A stretch of DNA of 9,163 nucleotides from Akkermansia muciniphila (GCA_943327015.2 CALPVM020000069.1:1-9163); one strand, 5' to 3'; counted from the stretch's first letter, positions 1 to 8,114 are shown. Translations and numbers: made by a program. The notes: a model not told the origin generated them from the sequence alone.

Positions 1-822
1 AATGGTGTCACCCACCTTGGCTGCCTGCAGCTCACGAATGCCAGCAATGATGTAACCCACTTCGCCCGCCTCCAGTGAATCGCGCGGCTTATTGGCAGGG
101 GTAAAGACACCCAAATTGTCAGCGTTGTAAACGGCTCCGGTGGCCATCATCTTGATACGCTCGCCTTTGGCCAAGCGACCATCAACCACCCGCACCAGCA
201 TAACCACACCCACATAGCTGTCAAACCAGCTATCAATAATCATGGCACGCAACGGCCCCTGAGGGTTTCCCTTGGGTGCAGGAATTTTGGCAACAATGGC
301 TTCCAGAATTTCTTCAATACCCATACCTGTTTTAGCCGAGCAGGGAATGGCATCGGACGCGTCAATGCCAATCACATCTTCTACTTCAGAGCGGGCATTG
401 TCCGGGTCGGCATTGGGCAAATCCATCTTGTTTAAAACCGGAACCACCTCTACGCCTAAGTCGAGAGCTGTGTAACAGTTGGCAACAGTTTGGGCTTCTA
501 CGCCTTGGCTGGCGTCCACCACCAACAAGGCACCCTCACAAGCGGACAAGGAGCGACTGACCTCGTAAGAAAAGTCTACGTGGCCCGGTGTGTCAATCAG
601 GTTAAGGTTGTATACCTGCCCGTCTTTCGCCTTGTAATGCAAGGCCGCTGTTTGCGCTTTAATGGTAATGCCGCGCTCTTTTTCGATATCCATCGAATCA
701 AGCACCTGCGCTTCCATTTCACGCGCCTCCAAGCCACCACAACGTTGAATCAGGCGGTCAGCTAGCGTGGACTTGCCGTGGTCAATATGGGCAATGATTG
801 AAAAATTTCGGATGTGGTTCAT
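1..822 (-). CDS. lepA: Elongation factor 4 (LepA), N-terminal part, cut by window edge
   Basis: LepA/EF4 is a translational GTPase that binds the ribosome and is thought to act on stalled or misassembled complexes. I translated 274 codons from the ATG at 822 to the window edge, against about 600 residues for the family, so the C-terminal part lies outside. The GTPase signatures are all present: P-loop AHIDHGKST (residues 11-19), ITI (52-54), DTPGH (77-81), NKMD (131-134) and SAK (162-164). The start MNHIRNFSIIAHIDHGKSTL is typical of LepA and separates it from EF-G, which is longer at the N-terminus. The second domain begins near residue 190. The gene follows the Do protease after 24 bases with no clear Shine-Dalgarno sequence, which suggests co-transcription. 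In many betaproteobacteria lepB and rnc follow lepA; this cannot be seen here. Identification is firm. Confidence 0.97.
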   Translation of the reverse strand, partial: MNHIRNFSIIAHIDHGKSTLADRLIQRCGGLEAREMEAQVLDSMDIEKERGITIKAQTAALHYKAKDGQVYNLNLIDTPGHVDFSYEVSRSLSACEGALLVVDASQGVEAQTVANCYTALDLGVEVVPVLNKMDLPNADPDNARSEVEDVIGIDASDAIPCSAKTGMGIEEILEAIVAKIPAPKGNPQGPLRAMIIDSWFDSYVGVVMLVRVVDGRLAKGERIKMMATGAVYNADNLGVFTPANKPRDSLEAGEVGYIIAGIRELQAAKVGDTI

Positions 823-846
823 CAGCGCAAGTGCTTTTTAAGTAAA

Positions 847-2292
847 TTAACGATTAGGGCGAATAATGGCTTGGAAAGTCCAGTCGCCACGGCGGTACAT
901 GATGGTGAGTGGTTTTTTCTTGTCGTACTTGGCCACAGCAGCTTCGAACTCTTTAACACCCAAAATTTCAGTGTCGGCCAGATTTGTAATGATATCGCCT
1001 TCACGCAGGCCGGCACGGGCTGCGATCTCGATAGCCTGCTCTACACGCACACCACCTTTAACGCCGGCTTCTTTTTTCTGGGCATCGGTCAGAGGGCTTA
1101 CCATCAAGCCGAGTTCTTGGGCTGCAGCTGAAGGCTTTTTATCGTCACGCCCATTGGCCTTGGCTACGGGCTTGTCGCTTTCAAACTCAGCGATGGTGAT
1201 GTTCAAATCTTTGCTTTGCCCTTTGCGGAAAACTGTGATGGTGCTCTTGGTGCCTGGTTTGACGCTTCCGACGGTGCGCGGTAGATCGGTCGATTTTTCG
1301 ATAACCTTGCCTGCAAATTTGGTAATCACATCACCAGCTTCGATACCGGCTTTTTCAGCCGGAGAGTCGGCCTCAACACCACGCACATAAGCTCCGGTGG
1401 GCTTGCCCAAGCCCAAAGATTCAGCTACTTCTTTGCTGACATTATCAATTTGCACACCAATGCGACCGCGTGTCACGCGCCCGGTGGTACGGAGCTGGTC
1501 ACTCACGCGCACGGCTTCATCGATAGGAATGGCAAACGAAATGCCCATAAAACCACCAGAGCGCGAGTAAATCTGGCTATTAATACCCACCACCTCGCCC
1601 CGCATATTAATTAACGGACCACCCGAGTTACCGGGGTTAATGGCAACATCGGTTTGAATCAGGGGCAAATATTCACCCGTATCGCGTTGCTTGGCGCTCA
1701 CAATGCCTGCAGTGACAGTGCTGTCCAGCCCGAACGGAGAGCCGATGGCCATTACCCATTCACCCACGCGTAAACGGTTGACATCACCCGTTTTGACGGT
1801 AGGCAAACCGGTGGCTTCAATTTTGACTACAGCAACATCTGAGCGTTTATCTGCTCCAATAATTTTGGCTTTAAATTCGCGTTTATCGGTCAATGTCACA
1901 ATAACCTCATCTGCGCCATCCACCACATGGGCGTTGGTCATAATCAGGCCATCAGCTGACAGAATAAATCCGGAACCCACACCGCGCGGTTGTTCTTCTT
2001 CGGGTTGAGGGCGGTTTTGCCGTGGAGCCTGACGTGGTGCATTGGGCATGGGTAAGCCAAAACGCCGAAAGAATTCGATCATATCTTCGTCAGGTACACC
2101 ACCTTGCTGGGAACGTGGGGACACTTTTTCCATGGTACGGATATTGACGACGGAAGGCCCCACCTGCTCCACCAAGTCGGTAAAGTCGGGCAAAGCCCTA
2201 ACCTGAGCGCTAACAGGCTGCAACGGGGCAAAAGCCACAAACACCGCAGCACTTATTGCGGTAGCCATGCACAGAGAACGTAAAGCTTTCAT
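847..2292 (-). CDS. mucD: Periplasmic Do-family serine protease (DegP/DegQ/MucD type)
   Basis: This is an HtrA-family protease and chaperone that degrades misfolded proteins in the periplasm. The 481-residue product starts with a Sec signal peptide (charged MKALR, a hydrophobic stretch to about residue 21, likely cleavage after PVSA near residue 29). The trypsin-like domain holds the full triad: His122 in TNAHVV, Asp152 in RSDVAVVKI and Ser223 in NPGNSGGPL. Residues 83-103 form a Pro/Gln-rich loop like the LA loop of DegP. Two PDZ domains follow, at about 272-370 and 390-478. Length and the two PDZ domains fit DegP/DegQ/MucD. An AGGAAGA ribosome-binding site (2298-2304) sits well for the ATG at 2292. 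I use mucD because of the position directly before lepA; degQ or degP would be equally acceptable names. The anti-sigma genes that usually precede mucD are absent here. Confidence 0.93.
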   Translation of the reverse strand: MKALRSLCMATAISAAVFVAFAPLQPVSAQVRALPDFTDLVEQVGPSVVNIRTMEKVSPRSQQGGVPDEDMIEFFRRFGLPMPNAPRQAPRQNRPQPEEEQPRGVGSGFILSADGLIMTNAHVVDGADEVIVTLTDKREFKAKIIGADKRSDVAVVKIEATGLPTVKTGDVNRLRVGEWVMAIGSPFGLDSTVTAGIVSAKQRDTGEYLPLIQTDVAINPGNSGGPLINMRGEVVGINSQIYSRSGGFMGISFAIPIDEAVRVSDQLRTTGRVTRGRIGVQIDNVSKEVAESLGLGKPTGAYVRGVEADSPAEKAGIEAGDVITKFAGKVIEKSTDLPRTVGSVKPGTKSTITVFRKGQSKDLNITIAEFESDKPVAKANGRDDKKPSAAAQELGLMVSPLTDAQKKEAGVKGGVRVEQAIEIAARAGLREGDIITNLADTEILGVKEFEAAVAKYDKKKPLTIMYRRGDWTFQAIIRPNR

Positions 2293-2349
2293 TATGATCT
2301 TCCTATATACGCAATTGCAAACCTGCTTAACCCATTCAATGGCGTTGAT

Positions 2350-2802
2350 TTATGAACCCACAGGATTTTCCTGTTGTGAAGGCGTCGCTTTGGCACCATG
2401 AACCAGAGCACGCCGTAACGCCAGCCATGAAGCATCTACCTGCGCAGAATGCAACCAAAGCCAAGCGGCATCTCCCTTTTCAGACACCAAACGCACCAAG
2501 ACGAAACGCTGAAAATCAAGCAATATGCTGAGCAGGCCTACCGGCGAGCCATCAAAATGCGTCCAATACCAGCGCTCACCATTCCACTGCAAACGCCCGG
2601 TAACAGAATTATTCCATCCATGCCAAGCAAACACACCTGCAATAACGCAGGACACTGGAACCACAAAACGCTGCCAACCTGAAGTTTGCTGCACAACAAA
2701 AGCCCATGCAGCTGCTACCCCAATTAACCACAGAGCTAACAGCACATATTTATGCCATGCTGCGCGGCTAACCGTCACACTAATTGGGGGAGGACGATGC
2801 AT
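2350..2802 (-). CDS. Two-helix membrane protein resembling YgfX/CptA
   Basis: This 150-residue protein has a short basic N-terminus, two hydrophobic segments likely to span the membrane (about residues 18-37 and 45-61), and a tryptophan-rich cytoplasmic-type C-terminal half. The layout and motifs recall the YgfX/CptA (DUF1434) family. A GRLQWNGERW segment (69-78) follows the second helix, and a WLWLHSAQVD...W.ALRRAL segment (114-133) parallels the W-L...D..EW.DLRR.L ending I remember from E. coli YgfX. That family has been described as a membrane toxin paired with SdhE/YgfY, but that role is disputed, and no SdhE partner is visible here, so I do not assign toxin function. The gene starts 13 bases after the fabF stop. 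An AGGG lies only one base before the ATG, so ribosome binding is poor and coupling to fabF is likely. It may simply be annotated as hypothetical elsewhere. Confidence 0.72.
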   Translation of the reverse strand: MHRPPPISVTVSRAAWHKYVLLALWLIGVAAAWAFVVQQTSGWQRFVVPVSCVIAGVFAWHGWNNSVTGRLQWNGERWYWTHFDGSPVGLLSILLDFQRFVLVRLVSEKGDAAWLWLHSAQVDASWLALRRALVHGAKATPSQQENPVGS

Positions 2803-2815
2803 GCCCTAGTACGAA

Positions 2816-4060
2816 TTACACCCGTTTGAACACCAAGCTTCCATTGGTACCACCAAAACCGAAATTATTTTTAATCGCTACATCTATGCGCATATCACGT
2901 GCCGTGTTGGCGCAATAATCTAGGTCACATTCCGGGTCTTGGTTAAAAATATTGATAGTGGGTGGGCTCTTTTGGTGGTGCACCGCCAATACGGTAAAGA
3001 CAGACTCCAGACCACCCGCGCCACCCAGTAAATGGCCGGTCATAGATTTTGTGGAATTAACCACCACGTTTTTAGCGTGCTCACCCAATGCGGCCTTGAT
3101 GGCATTAGATTCGTTGACATCACCCAGCGGCGTGGATGTGCCGTGTGCATTAACATAATGTACTGCGTCTGCATTGACACCGGCATTACGCAGTGCACCC
3201 AACATGGCGCGACGAGGGCCATCTATACTAGGTGCAGTCATGTGACCAGCATCGGCGCTCATACCAAACCCTGCCAACTCGGCATAAATACGGGCACCGC
3301 GCGCTTTAGCGTGTTCGTACTCTTCCAGCACCAATATACCGCTGCCCTCACCTAATACAAAACCATCGCGGTCTTTGTCCCATGGACGAGACGCTGTGGC
3401 GGGATCATCATTGCGCGTGCTCAAGGCACGCATAGCTGCAAAACCACCAATACCCAAGGGCGATACAGTGGCCTCGGTGCCACCCGCTACCATCACGTCG
3501 GCGTCGCCGTACTCGATCATACGTCCGGCTTCACCAATGCAATGCAAACCTGTGGTACAGGCTGTGGCAATGGCTATATTGGGGCCTTTAAAGCCAAAGC
3601 GCATAGACACATGACCGGCAGTCATGTTGATAATAGACGCAGGCACAAAGAACGGAGAAATACGACGTGGGCCACGGTTAACCAGCTCAGTGTGGGTGTT
3701 TTCAATTAGAGGCAAACCACCTATGCCAGACCCGATAACACAACCAATACGCACGGCTTGGTCTTCAGACAAAGCATCACCCGTTGGCAACCCAGCATCT
3801 TGAACCGCCTGTACCGCAGCCGCAATGCCGTAATGGATAAAGGTATCCATAGAGCGTGCCTCTTTGGCTCCGATGTAAGACTCTAGGTCGAAACCCCGCA
3901 CCTCGCCTGCAATGCGAGAAGCCATGGCAGAAGCGTCAAACTTGGTAACCACGCCAATGCCAGAACGACCGGCAAGGAGTTGCTCCCAAGCTTGACCTAC
4001 CGAATTTCCAACCGGGCTGATGCAGCCCAAACCTGTTACGACAACACGACGACGGGACAT
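2816..4060 (-). CDS. fabF: 3-oxoacyl-ACP synthase II (FabF)
   Basis: FabF (KAS II) condenses malonyl-ACP with acyl-ACP in fatty acid elongation. The Cys-His-His triad is complete: Cys168 in TACTTGLH, His306 in NAHGTSTPLGD and His343 in SMTGHLLGGAGG. The C-terminal NNFGFGGTNGSLVF (399-411) is also typical. I place the start at the ATG at 4060 (MSRRRVVVTGLG), giving 414 residues, the usual family length. The reading frame stays open to 4162, but that would add 34 residues overlapping the acpP coding region, with no family support. The start lies 13 bases after the acpP stop with no obvious Shine-Dalgarno sequence, so translation is probably coupled to acpP. It ends the fab cluster, in the same acpP-fabF order as in E. 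coli. Confidence 0.97.
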   Translation of the reverse strand: MSRRRVVVTGLGCISPVGNSVGQAWEQLLAGRSGIGVVTKFDASAMASRIAGEVRGFDLESYIGAKEARSMDTFIHYGIAAAVQAVQDAGLPTGDALSEDQAVRIGCVIGSGIGGLPLIENTHTELVNRGPRRISPFFVPASIINMTAGHVSMRFGFKGPNIAIATACTTGLHCIGEAGRMIEYGDADVMVAGGTEATVSPLGIGGFAAMRALSTRNDDPATASRPWDKDRDGFVLGEGSGILVLEEYEHAKARGARIYAELAGFGMSADAGHMTAPSIDGPRRAMLGALRNAGVNADAVHYVNAHGTSTPLGDVNESNAIKAALGEHAKNVVVNSTKSMTGHLLGGAGGLESVFTVLAVHHQKSPPTINIFNQDPECDLDYCANTARDMRIDVAIKNNFGFGGTNGSLVFKRV

Positions 4061-4073
4061 AGGCAATGGAGTA

Positions 4074-4313
4074 TCAAGCCTTTTGATGCGCCAATGCGTA
4101 ATCGATGGCGTTTTGAACAGTGGTAATTTTTTCGGCTTCTTCGTCTGGGATTTCGATTCCAAACTCGTCTTCCAGTGCCATAACCAGCTCTACCGTATCC
4201 AGGGAGTCGGCTCCCAGGTCTTGTACGAATGCTTTTTCATTGGTGACTTGAGATTCCTCAACACCGAGTTGTTCAGCAATGATTTTTTTGACACGGACTT
4301 CAATATCGCTCAT
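4074..4313 (-). CDS. acpP: Acyl carrier protein
   Basis: This small acidic protein carries growing acyl chains on a 4'-phosphopantetheine arm through fatty acid synthesis. The 79-residue product has the attachment motif LGADSLDTVEL with the modified serine at position 37, followed by the conserved helix ALEDEFGIEIPDEEAEK. I chose the ATG at 4313 because it gives MSDIEVRVKKII, the standard start, and because an AGAGGG ribosome-binding site (4319-4324) lies five bases upstream. An in-frame start at 4340 would add nine unsupported residues and overrun that site. It has the strongest ribosome-binding site of the fab genes, in keeping with the need for large amounts of ACP. The 66-base gap before it, the longest within the fab block, may hold separate control signals. 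Confidence 0.98.
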   Translation of the reverse strand: MSDIEVRVKKIIAEQLGVEESQVTNEKAFVQDLGADSLDTVELVMALEDEFGIEIPDEEAEKITTVQNAIDYALAHQKA

Positions 4314-4340
4314 AAATTCCCTCTGAGGGTTGTAAAACAA

Positions 4341-4362
4341 TCCGTTATTTTAACCGAACGGA
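4341..4362 (-). promoter_or_regulatory. Inverted repeat in the fabG-acpP gap
   Basis: A six-base perfect inverted repeat (TCCGTT at 4341-4346, AACGGA at 4357-4362) with a ten-base loop lies between fabG and acpP. On the transcribed strand it is followed by TTGTTTT, which loosely resembles a weak terminator or processing hairpin. The loop contains TTAAAAT, which could instead serve as a -10 box for an acpP promoter, but I see no good -35 at the right distance. In E. coli acpP has its own promoter in the same gap. The repeat is short and may be chance. Confidence 0.25.
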
Positions 4363-4379
4363 CACACCGGCGTTGCTTA

Positions 4380-5126
4380 TTACATATACATGCCACCATT
4401 GACGTGTATTTCCTGCCCTGTAATATAACCTGCTTGAGGTGACGCCAAAAATGCCACCGCATGCGCCACGTCAGCAACCTTACCCAAATAACCCAACGGA
4501 ATTTGCAGCAATAGTGCTTTTTGCTGGTCTTCTGTCAGGTCGGCGGTCATATCGGTGGCAATAAATCCGGGCGCTACACAATTGACAGTAATTTGTCGTG
4601 ACCCCAGCTCACGTGCCAGGGCACGTGTCATGCCAGCAACTCCGGCTTTGGCTGCGGCATAGTTGGCTTGCCCCGGATTGCCAGAAGCCCCTACCACCGA
4701 CGTTATATTAACAATACGGCCATAACGCTGCTTCATCATGGCACGCATAACAGCACGACTCATACGGAATACACCTTTCAGATTGGTGTCAATGACCGCA
4801 TCCCAATCGGCATCTTTCAAGCGCATAGCCAGATTGTCTCGGGTGATGCCAGCATTATTTACCAGCACTTGCAAGCCACCACGTGCTTTGACAATAGACT
4901 CCACCAAAGCCTCGCCAGCAGCGGCATCGGTAACATCCAGCACCACACCCTCGCATTCCGGGTAAGCGGACAACATGTCTGCCACCTTGGCTGCACCGGA
5001 TTCAGTAGTAGCAGTACCAATAACACGCACGCCCTTTTGCGCCAATGTACTAGCAATGGCTGCACCAATACCGCGTGAAGCACCGGTAACCAGTGCAACC
5101 TGGCCATCAAATTTGATTTCTGTCAT
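4380..5126 (-). CDS. fabG: 3-oxoacyl-ACP reductase (FabG)
   Basis: FabG performs the NADPH-dependent reduction of 3-oxoacyl-ACP to 3-hydroxyacyl-ACP, the first reduction of each elongation cycle. The 248-residue length is standard for classical short-chain dehydrogenases. Visible are the cofactor-binding TGASRGIG (14-21), NNAG (90-93), Asn115, and the catalytic Ser143, Tyr156 and Lys160 in the Y-A-A-A-K motif. The C-terminus GQEIHVNGGMYM is the typical FabG ending. The ATG at 5126 overlaps the fabD stop as ATGA, so the two genes are almost certainly translationally coupled. The position between fabD and acpP supports fabG over a paralogous reductase. Confidence 0.97.
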   Translation of the reverse strand: MTEIKFDGQVALVTGASRGIGAAIASTLAQKGVRVIGTATTESGAAKVADMLSAYPECEGVVLDVTDAAAGEALVESIVKARGGLQVLVNNAGITRDNLAMRLKDADWDAVIDTNLKGVFRMSRAVMRAMMKQRYGRIVNITSVVGASGNPGQANYAAAKAGVAGMTRALARELGSRQITVNCVAPGFIATDMTADLTEDQQKALLLQIPLGYLGKVADVAHAVAFLASPQAGYITGQEIHVNGGMYM

Positions 5127-6073
5127 GCCAATGCCTCTTGGGTGGTTTGCAAACTAAGCGGGTCAAACATGGCAAGCCCGGTCATGTCGGCATCAATGCG
5201 TTTGACCATACCCGCCAACACCTTGCCGGGCCCACATTCGACCAAAGTATTCAGCCCACGTGCTTTAAGCGCTTGCACACACTCCACCCAACGAACAGGG
5301 CCAAAGGCTTGGCGGTAAAGTGCATCACGCATACGCCCGGCATCGACCTCAACCGCTACATCAATATTGTTCACTAACGCAATTTGAGGCGCTGCAAACA
5401 CCACCGACTCCAAGCGGTCTTTGAGTTTTTCGGCAGCTAGTTTCATCAGGCTGGAATGGAAAGGAGCAGATACCGGCAACGGCAGTGCACGTTTGGCTCC
5501 AGATGCCTTGAGCACTTCACAGGCTTTTTCTACCGCTGCTTTGCTACCCGCAATGACGGTTTGGGCAGGGTCGTTAAAGTTAACGGCTTCTACCACCTCG
5601 GGTGAATCTGCACCAAAAGACCGGGTAACTTCGGCACAGCCATCCACCACACGGGCGGCATCCATGCCCAAAATAGCAGCCATGGCACCCTGCCCTACCG
5701 GCACTGCCTCTTGCATAGCCTGCGCCCGCAGACGCACCAAAGGCGCAGCCTGCGTTAAAGTTAAAACCCCGGCAGCCACCAAGGCAGAATACTCACCCAA
5801 AGAGTGCCCTGCTACCGCACTGGGCGCAACGCCTGTTTGGGACATCCAGACCCGATAGGCAGCCACACCCGCGGTCAACATGACCGGCTGGGTGTTGGTC
5901 GTCAAGGCCAACGCTTCTTTAGGGCCTTCGCGAATCAGTTTAGCAACGTCTTCGCCCAAGGCGTCGGACGCTTCTTGCAGAGTTTGCGCAACTACTGGAT
6001 TGTCTGCCCACGCATCCAACATGCCGACCGACTGGGAGCCCTGCCCCGGAAATACAAATGCAAATGGTTTCAT
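5123..6073 (-). CDS. fabD: Malonyl-CoA:ACP transacylase (FabD)
   Basis: FabD transfers malonyl groups from CoA to the acyl carrier protein, supplying the extender unit. The 316-residue product opens with FVFPGQGSQ, whose Gln11 helps form the oxyanion hole. It carries the nucleophile Ser91 in GHSLGEYSA, Arg116 for the malonyl carboxylate, His206 in PVSAPFHSSLM, and the late GPGKVLAGM motif (281-289). The length is usual for the family. The start at 6073 is nine bases after the fabH stop, and the spacer (ACAATTGTT) has no Shine-Dalgarno sequence, so reinitiation after fabH is the likely mode of translation. The stop overlaps the fabG start by four bases. Confidence 0.97.
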   Translation of the reverse strand: MKPFAFVFPGQGSQSVGMLDAWADNPVVAQTLQEASDALGEDVAKLIREGPKEALALTTNTQPVMLTAGVAAYRVWMSQTGVAPSAVAGHSLGEYSALVAAGVLTLTQAAPLVRLRAQAMQEAVPVGQGAMAAILGMDAARVVDGCAEVTRSFGADSPEVVEAVNFNDPAQTVIAGSKAAVEKACEVLKASGAKRALPLPVSAPFHSSLMKLAAEKLKDRLESVVFAAPQIALVNNIDVAVEVDAGRMRDALYRQAFGPVRWVECVQALKARGLNTLVECGPGKVLAGMVKRIDADMTGLAMFDPLSLQTTQEALA

Positions 6074-6082
6074 AACAATTGT

Positions 6083-7060
6083 TTACAAAGTTAAAAGTAC
6101 CGCACCCCAGGTGAAGCCGCCACCAACGCCCTCTAAGAGCAGATTGTCGCCGGGCTTGACTTTACCGCTACGCACCGCACTATCCAGCGCCAAAGGAATA
6201 GACGCTGCCGAGGTGTTGCCGTGTTGGTCTACCGTAATGATAACTTTTTCCATGGGCAGCTTGAGCCGTTTGGCCGTGCTTTGCATAATACGAATATTGG
6301 CTTGGTGCGGAACTAGCCAGTCGATGTCGTTTTCAGTTAAACCCGCTTTATCCAGCGTGGCGCGTGCAGCGTCTTCGAGCAAGCCAACCGCTAATTTGAA
6401 TACGGCTTGGCCGTCCATTTTAAGCAATGGGTCGCCCAAAATAGCACCACCTGACACATGGCCCGGCACACATAAAATACCCACGTGTTTGCCATCAGCG
6501 TGCAAATCGGTGGCCAGAATACCAGGCGTATCGGATGCCTCCAGCACCACAGCGCCGGCACCATCGCCAAAAAGTACGCAGGTTGTACGGTCAGAAAAAT
6601 CAAGCAAGCGCGAAAACACTTCGGCACCCACCACCAGCGCGCAGCGTGCAGCACCGGTTTGCACCATAGCATCGGCTACCGTCAGAGCATACACAAAACC
6701 ACTGCATACCGCTTGAACATCAAAAGCAGCGCAACCGTTAGCACCCAACTTGTTTTGCAAAATACAGGCAGTAGATGGAAAAACCATGTCGGGGGTGGAG
6801 GTAGCAACGATAATTAAATCGACATCTTGCGGTGTTCGGCCTGCGGCTTGCAAAGCATTGCGGGCGGCTTCTAGACCCAAATCGCTACTAAATATACCTT
6901 CATCCACAAAATGGCGTGCACCGATGCCGGTGCGCTCCACAATCCATTCGTCTGAAGTTTCAACGCCTTGGCTAGAGAGTTGCGCCACCAAGTCTGTGTT
7001 GGACAACCTGCGTGGTGGCAAGTAACTGCCGGTTCCGGTAATACGTGAGTAGCGTTTCAT
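6083..7060 (-). CDS. fabH: 3-oxoacyl-ACP synthase III (FabH)
   Basis: FabH starts fatty acid synthesis by condensing acetyl-CoA with malonyl-ACP. The Cys-His-Asn triad is complete: Cys119 in DVQAVCSGF, His252 in VPHQANIRI and Asn282 in GNTSAAS. The C-terminal GGGFTWGAVLLTL is also characteristic. I favour the ATG at 7060 (MKRYSRITGTGSYLPP), giving 325 residues, since homologues I recall begin this way. Two other in-frame starts exist: ATG at 7066 and TTG at 7075. An AAGG lies just after the plsX stop at a good distance for the TTG, more distant for the ATGs, so the exact start is uncertain by up to five residues. The gene follows plsX closely and precedes fabD by nine bases. Confidence 0.96.
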   Translation of the reverse strand: MKRYSRITGTGSYLPPRRLSNTDLVAQLSSQGVETSDEWIVERTGIGARHFVDEGIFSSDLGLEAARNALQAAGRTPQDVDLIIVATSTPDMVFPSTACILQNKLGANGCAAFDVQAVCSGFVYALTVADAMVQTGAARCALVVGAEVFSRLLDFSDRTTCVLFGDGAGAVVLEASDTPGILATDLHADGKHVGILCVPGHVSGGAILGDPLLKMDGQAVFKLAVGLLEDAARATLDKAGLTENDIDWLVPHQANIRIMQSTAKRLKLPMEKVIITVDQHGNTSAASIPLALDSAVRSGKVKPGDNLLLEGVGGGFTWGAVLLTL

Positions 7061-7082
7061 GGGCATTAAAAGCAAAGCACCT

Positions 7083-8114
7083 TCAGGTTGGTGCTAGGGG
7101 CGCTGAAGCCGCCAAAAGCGGAGCAGCATGGGCAATACGAACCTGAACGCGGTCTAACAAATTGTTTCTGGCTGCATCATACGCCCGACTCAGGGCATAT
7201 CCAAACGCCAAACTGTCGGCAGAGCCATGGCTTTTAAATACCAGACCACGCAAACCCAACAGTGCAGCACCGTTGTAACGGCGATGGTCTACGCGATTTT
7301 TGAGTGCAGTGAGCACCGAAAACGCCGCCACTGCCGCCATTTTGGTAAAGATGTTTTTAGAAAACTCAGCCTTTAAAAAAGACCCGATCATGGAGGCCAG
7401 ACCTTCGCTGGTTTTGAGTGCCACATTGCCCACAAAACCATCACACACCACAATGTCGGCACTGCCTTTGAATATGTCGTTGCCTTCAACGTTACCGCAA
7501 AAATTAAGGTCACCCGACTGGGCCGCGGCACGCAGCAATTCGCCGGTTTTTTTAATAACTTCGTTACCTTTAATAACTTCTTCGCCAATATTAAGCAAGC
7601 CCACCGTGGGCGACTCAACGCCTTTTAACACCGACACCAGCGCAGAGCCCATAACAGCAAACTGCAGCAAATGCTCTGCAGTGCAATCGACATTGGCACC
7701 CAAATCGAGCACCGTAGTCGCACCACCCGTGGCATTAGGAATTTGACCAGCAATAGCCGGACGCTCTATGCCATCCATGGTTTTAAGTACGTAGCGGGAT
7801 ATGGCCATGAGCGCACCGGTATTACCGGCGGACACAGCGGCCTGCGCTGCACCCGATTTAACTTGCTCAATAGCAACGCGCATGGAAGAGTCTTTTTTGC
7901 GGCGCAAGGCGATTTCCATGGGATCATCCATGAGTACAACCTCACTGGCAGCAACTACTTTGGCGCGCGGGTGTGCAAATGAAGACAACGCATCAGGCAA
8001 ACCAACTAACACCAACGCTGCATCAGGATGTCGCTCAAGAAACTGGGTGCAGGCCGGCAGGGTAACCTGGGGGCCGTGGTCACCCCCCATGCAGTCAACG
8101 GCAATTGTGATCAT
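7083..8114 (-). CDS. plsX: Phosphate acyltransferase (PlsX)
   Basis: PlsX converts acyl-ACP and phosphate to acyl-phosphate, which PlsY uses to acylate glycerol-3-phosphate. It is a peripheral membrane enzyme linking fatty acid synthesis to phospholipid synthesis. Conserved segments in order are DCMGGDHGP (7-15), SAGNTGA (95-101), DLGAN (137-141), NIGEE (175-179), GNVEGNDIF (207-215), DGFVGN (225-230) and SHGSAD (295-300). From the ATG at 8114 the product is 343 residues, normal for the family. I prefer this start over the in-frame TTG at 8120, because GGTGA is placed about seven bases upstream of the ATG and would be too close to the TTG. The last 15 or so residues are Ala/Pro-rich and probably variable. 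A terminator-like hairpin precedes the gene. Confidence 0.97.
   Translation of the reverse strand: MITIAVDCMGGDHGPQVTLPACTQFLERHPDAALVLVGLPDALSSFAHPRAKVVAASEVVLMDDPMEIALRRKKDSSMRVAIEQVKSGAAQAAVSAGNTGALMAISRYVLKTMDGIERPAIAGQIPNATGGATTVLDLGANVDCTAEHLLQFAVMGSALVSVLKGVESPTVGLLNIGEEVIKGNEVIKKTGELLRAAAQSGDLNFCGNVEGNDIFKGSADIVVCDGFVGNVALKTSEGLASMIGSFLKAEFSKNIFTKMAAVAAFSVLTALKNRVDHRRYNGAALLGLRGLVFKSHGSADSLAFGYALSRAYDAARNNLLDRVQVRIAHAAPLLAASAPLAPT

Noticed and set aside
866..1390. A 174-codon open frame on the plus strand opposite the Do protease
   Set aside because: It is fully antisense to a protease with an intact triad and two PDZ domains; the composition is that of a shadow frame.
2311..2318. 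Short palindrome GCAATTGC
   Set aside because: It is only eight bases, expected by chance, with no second copy noticed nearby.
2293..2349. Possible promoter of the Do protease using TATATA at about 2303-2308
   Set aside because: There is no matching -35, and the box overlaps the ribosome-binding region, leaving almost no leader.
4061..4162. N-terminal extension of fabF to an upstream in-frame start
   Set aside because: It would overlap acpP and add 34 basic residues absent from the family; the start at 4060 gives the normal length.
5880..6716. A 278-codon open frame on the plus strand opposite fabD and fabH
   Set aside because: It lies antisense to two firmly identified genes, its product is Ser/Pro/Thr-rich with no recognisable motif, and it is best explained by codon bias of the genes below it.
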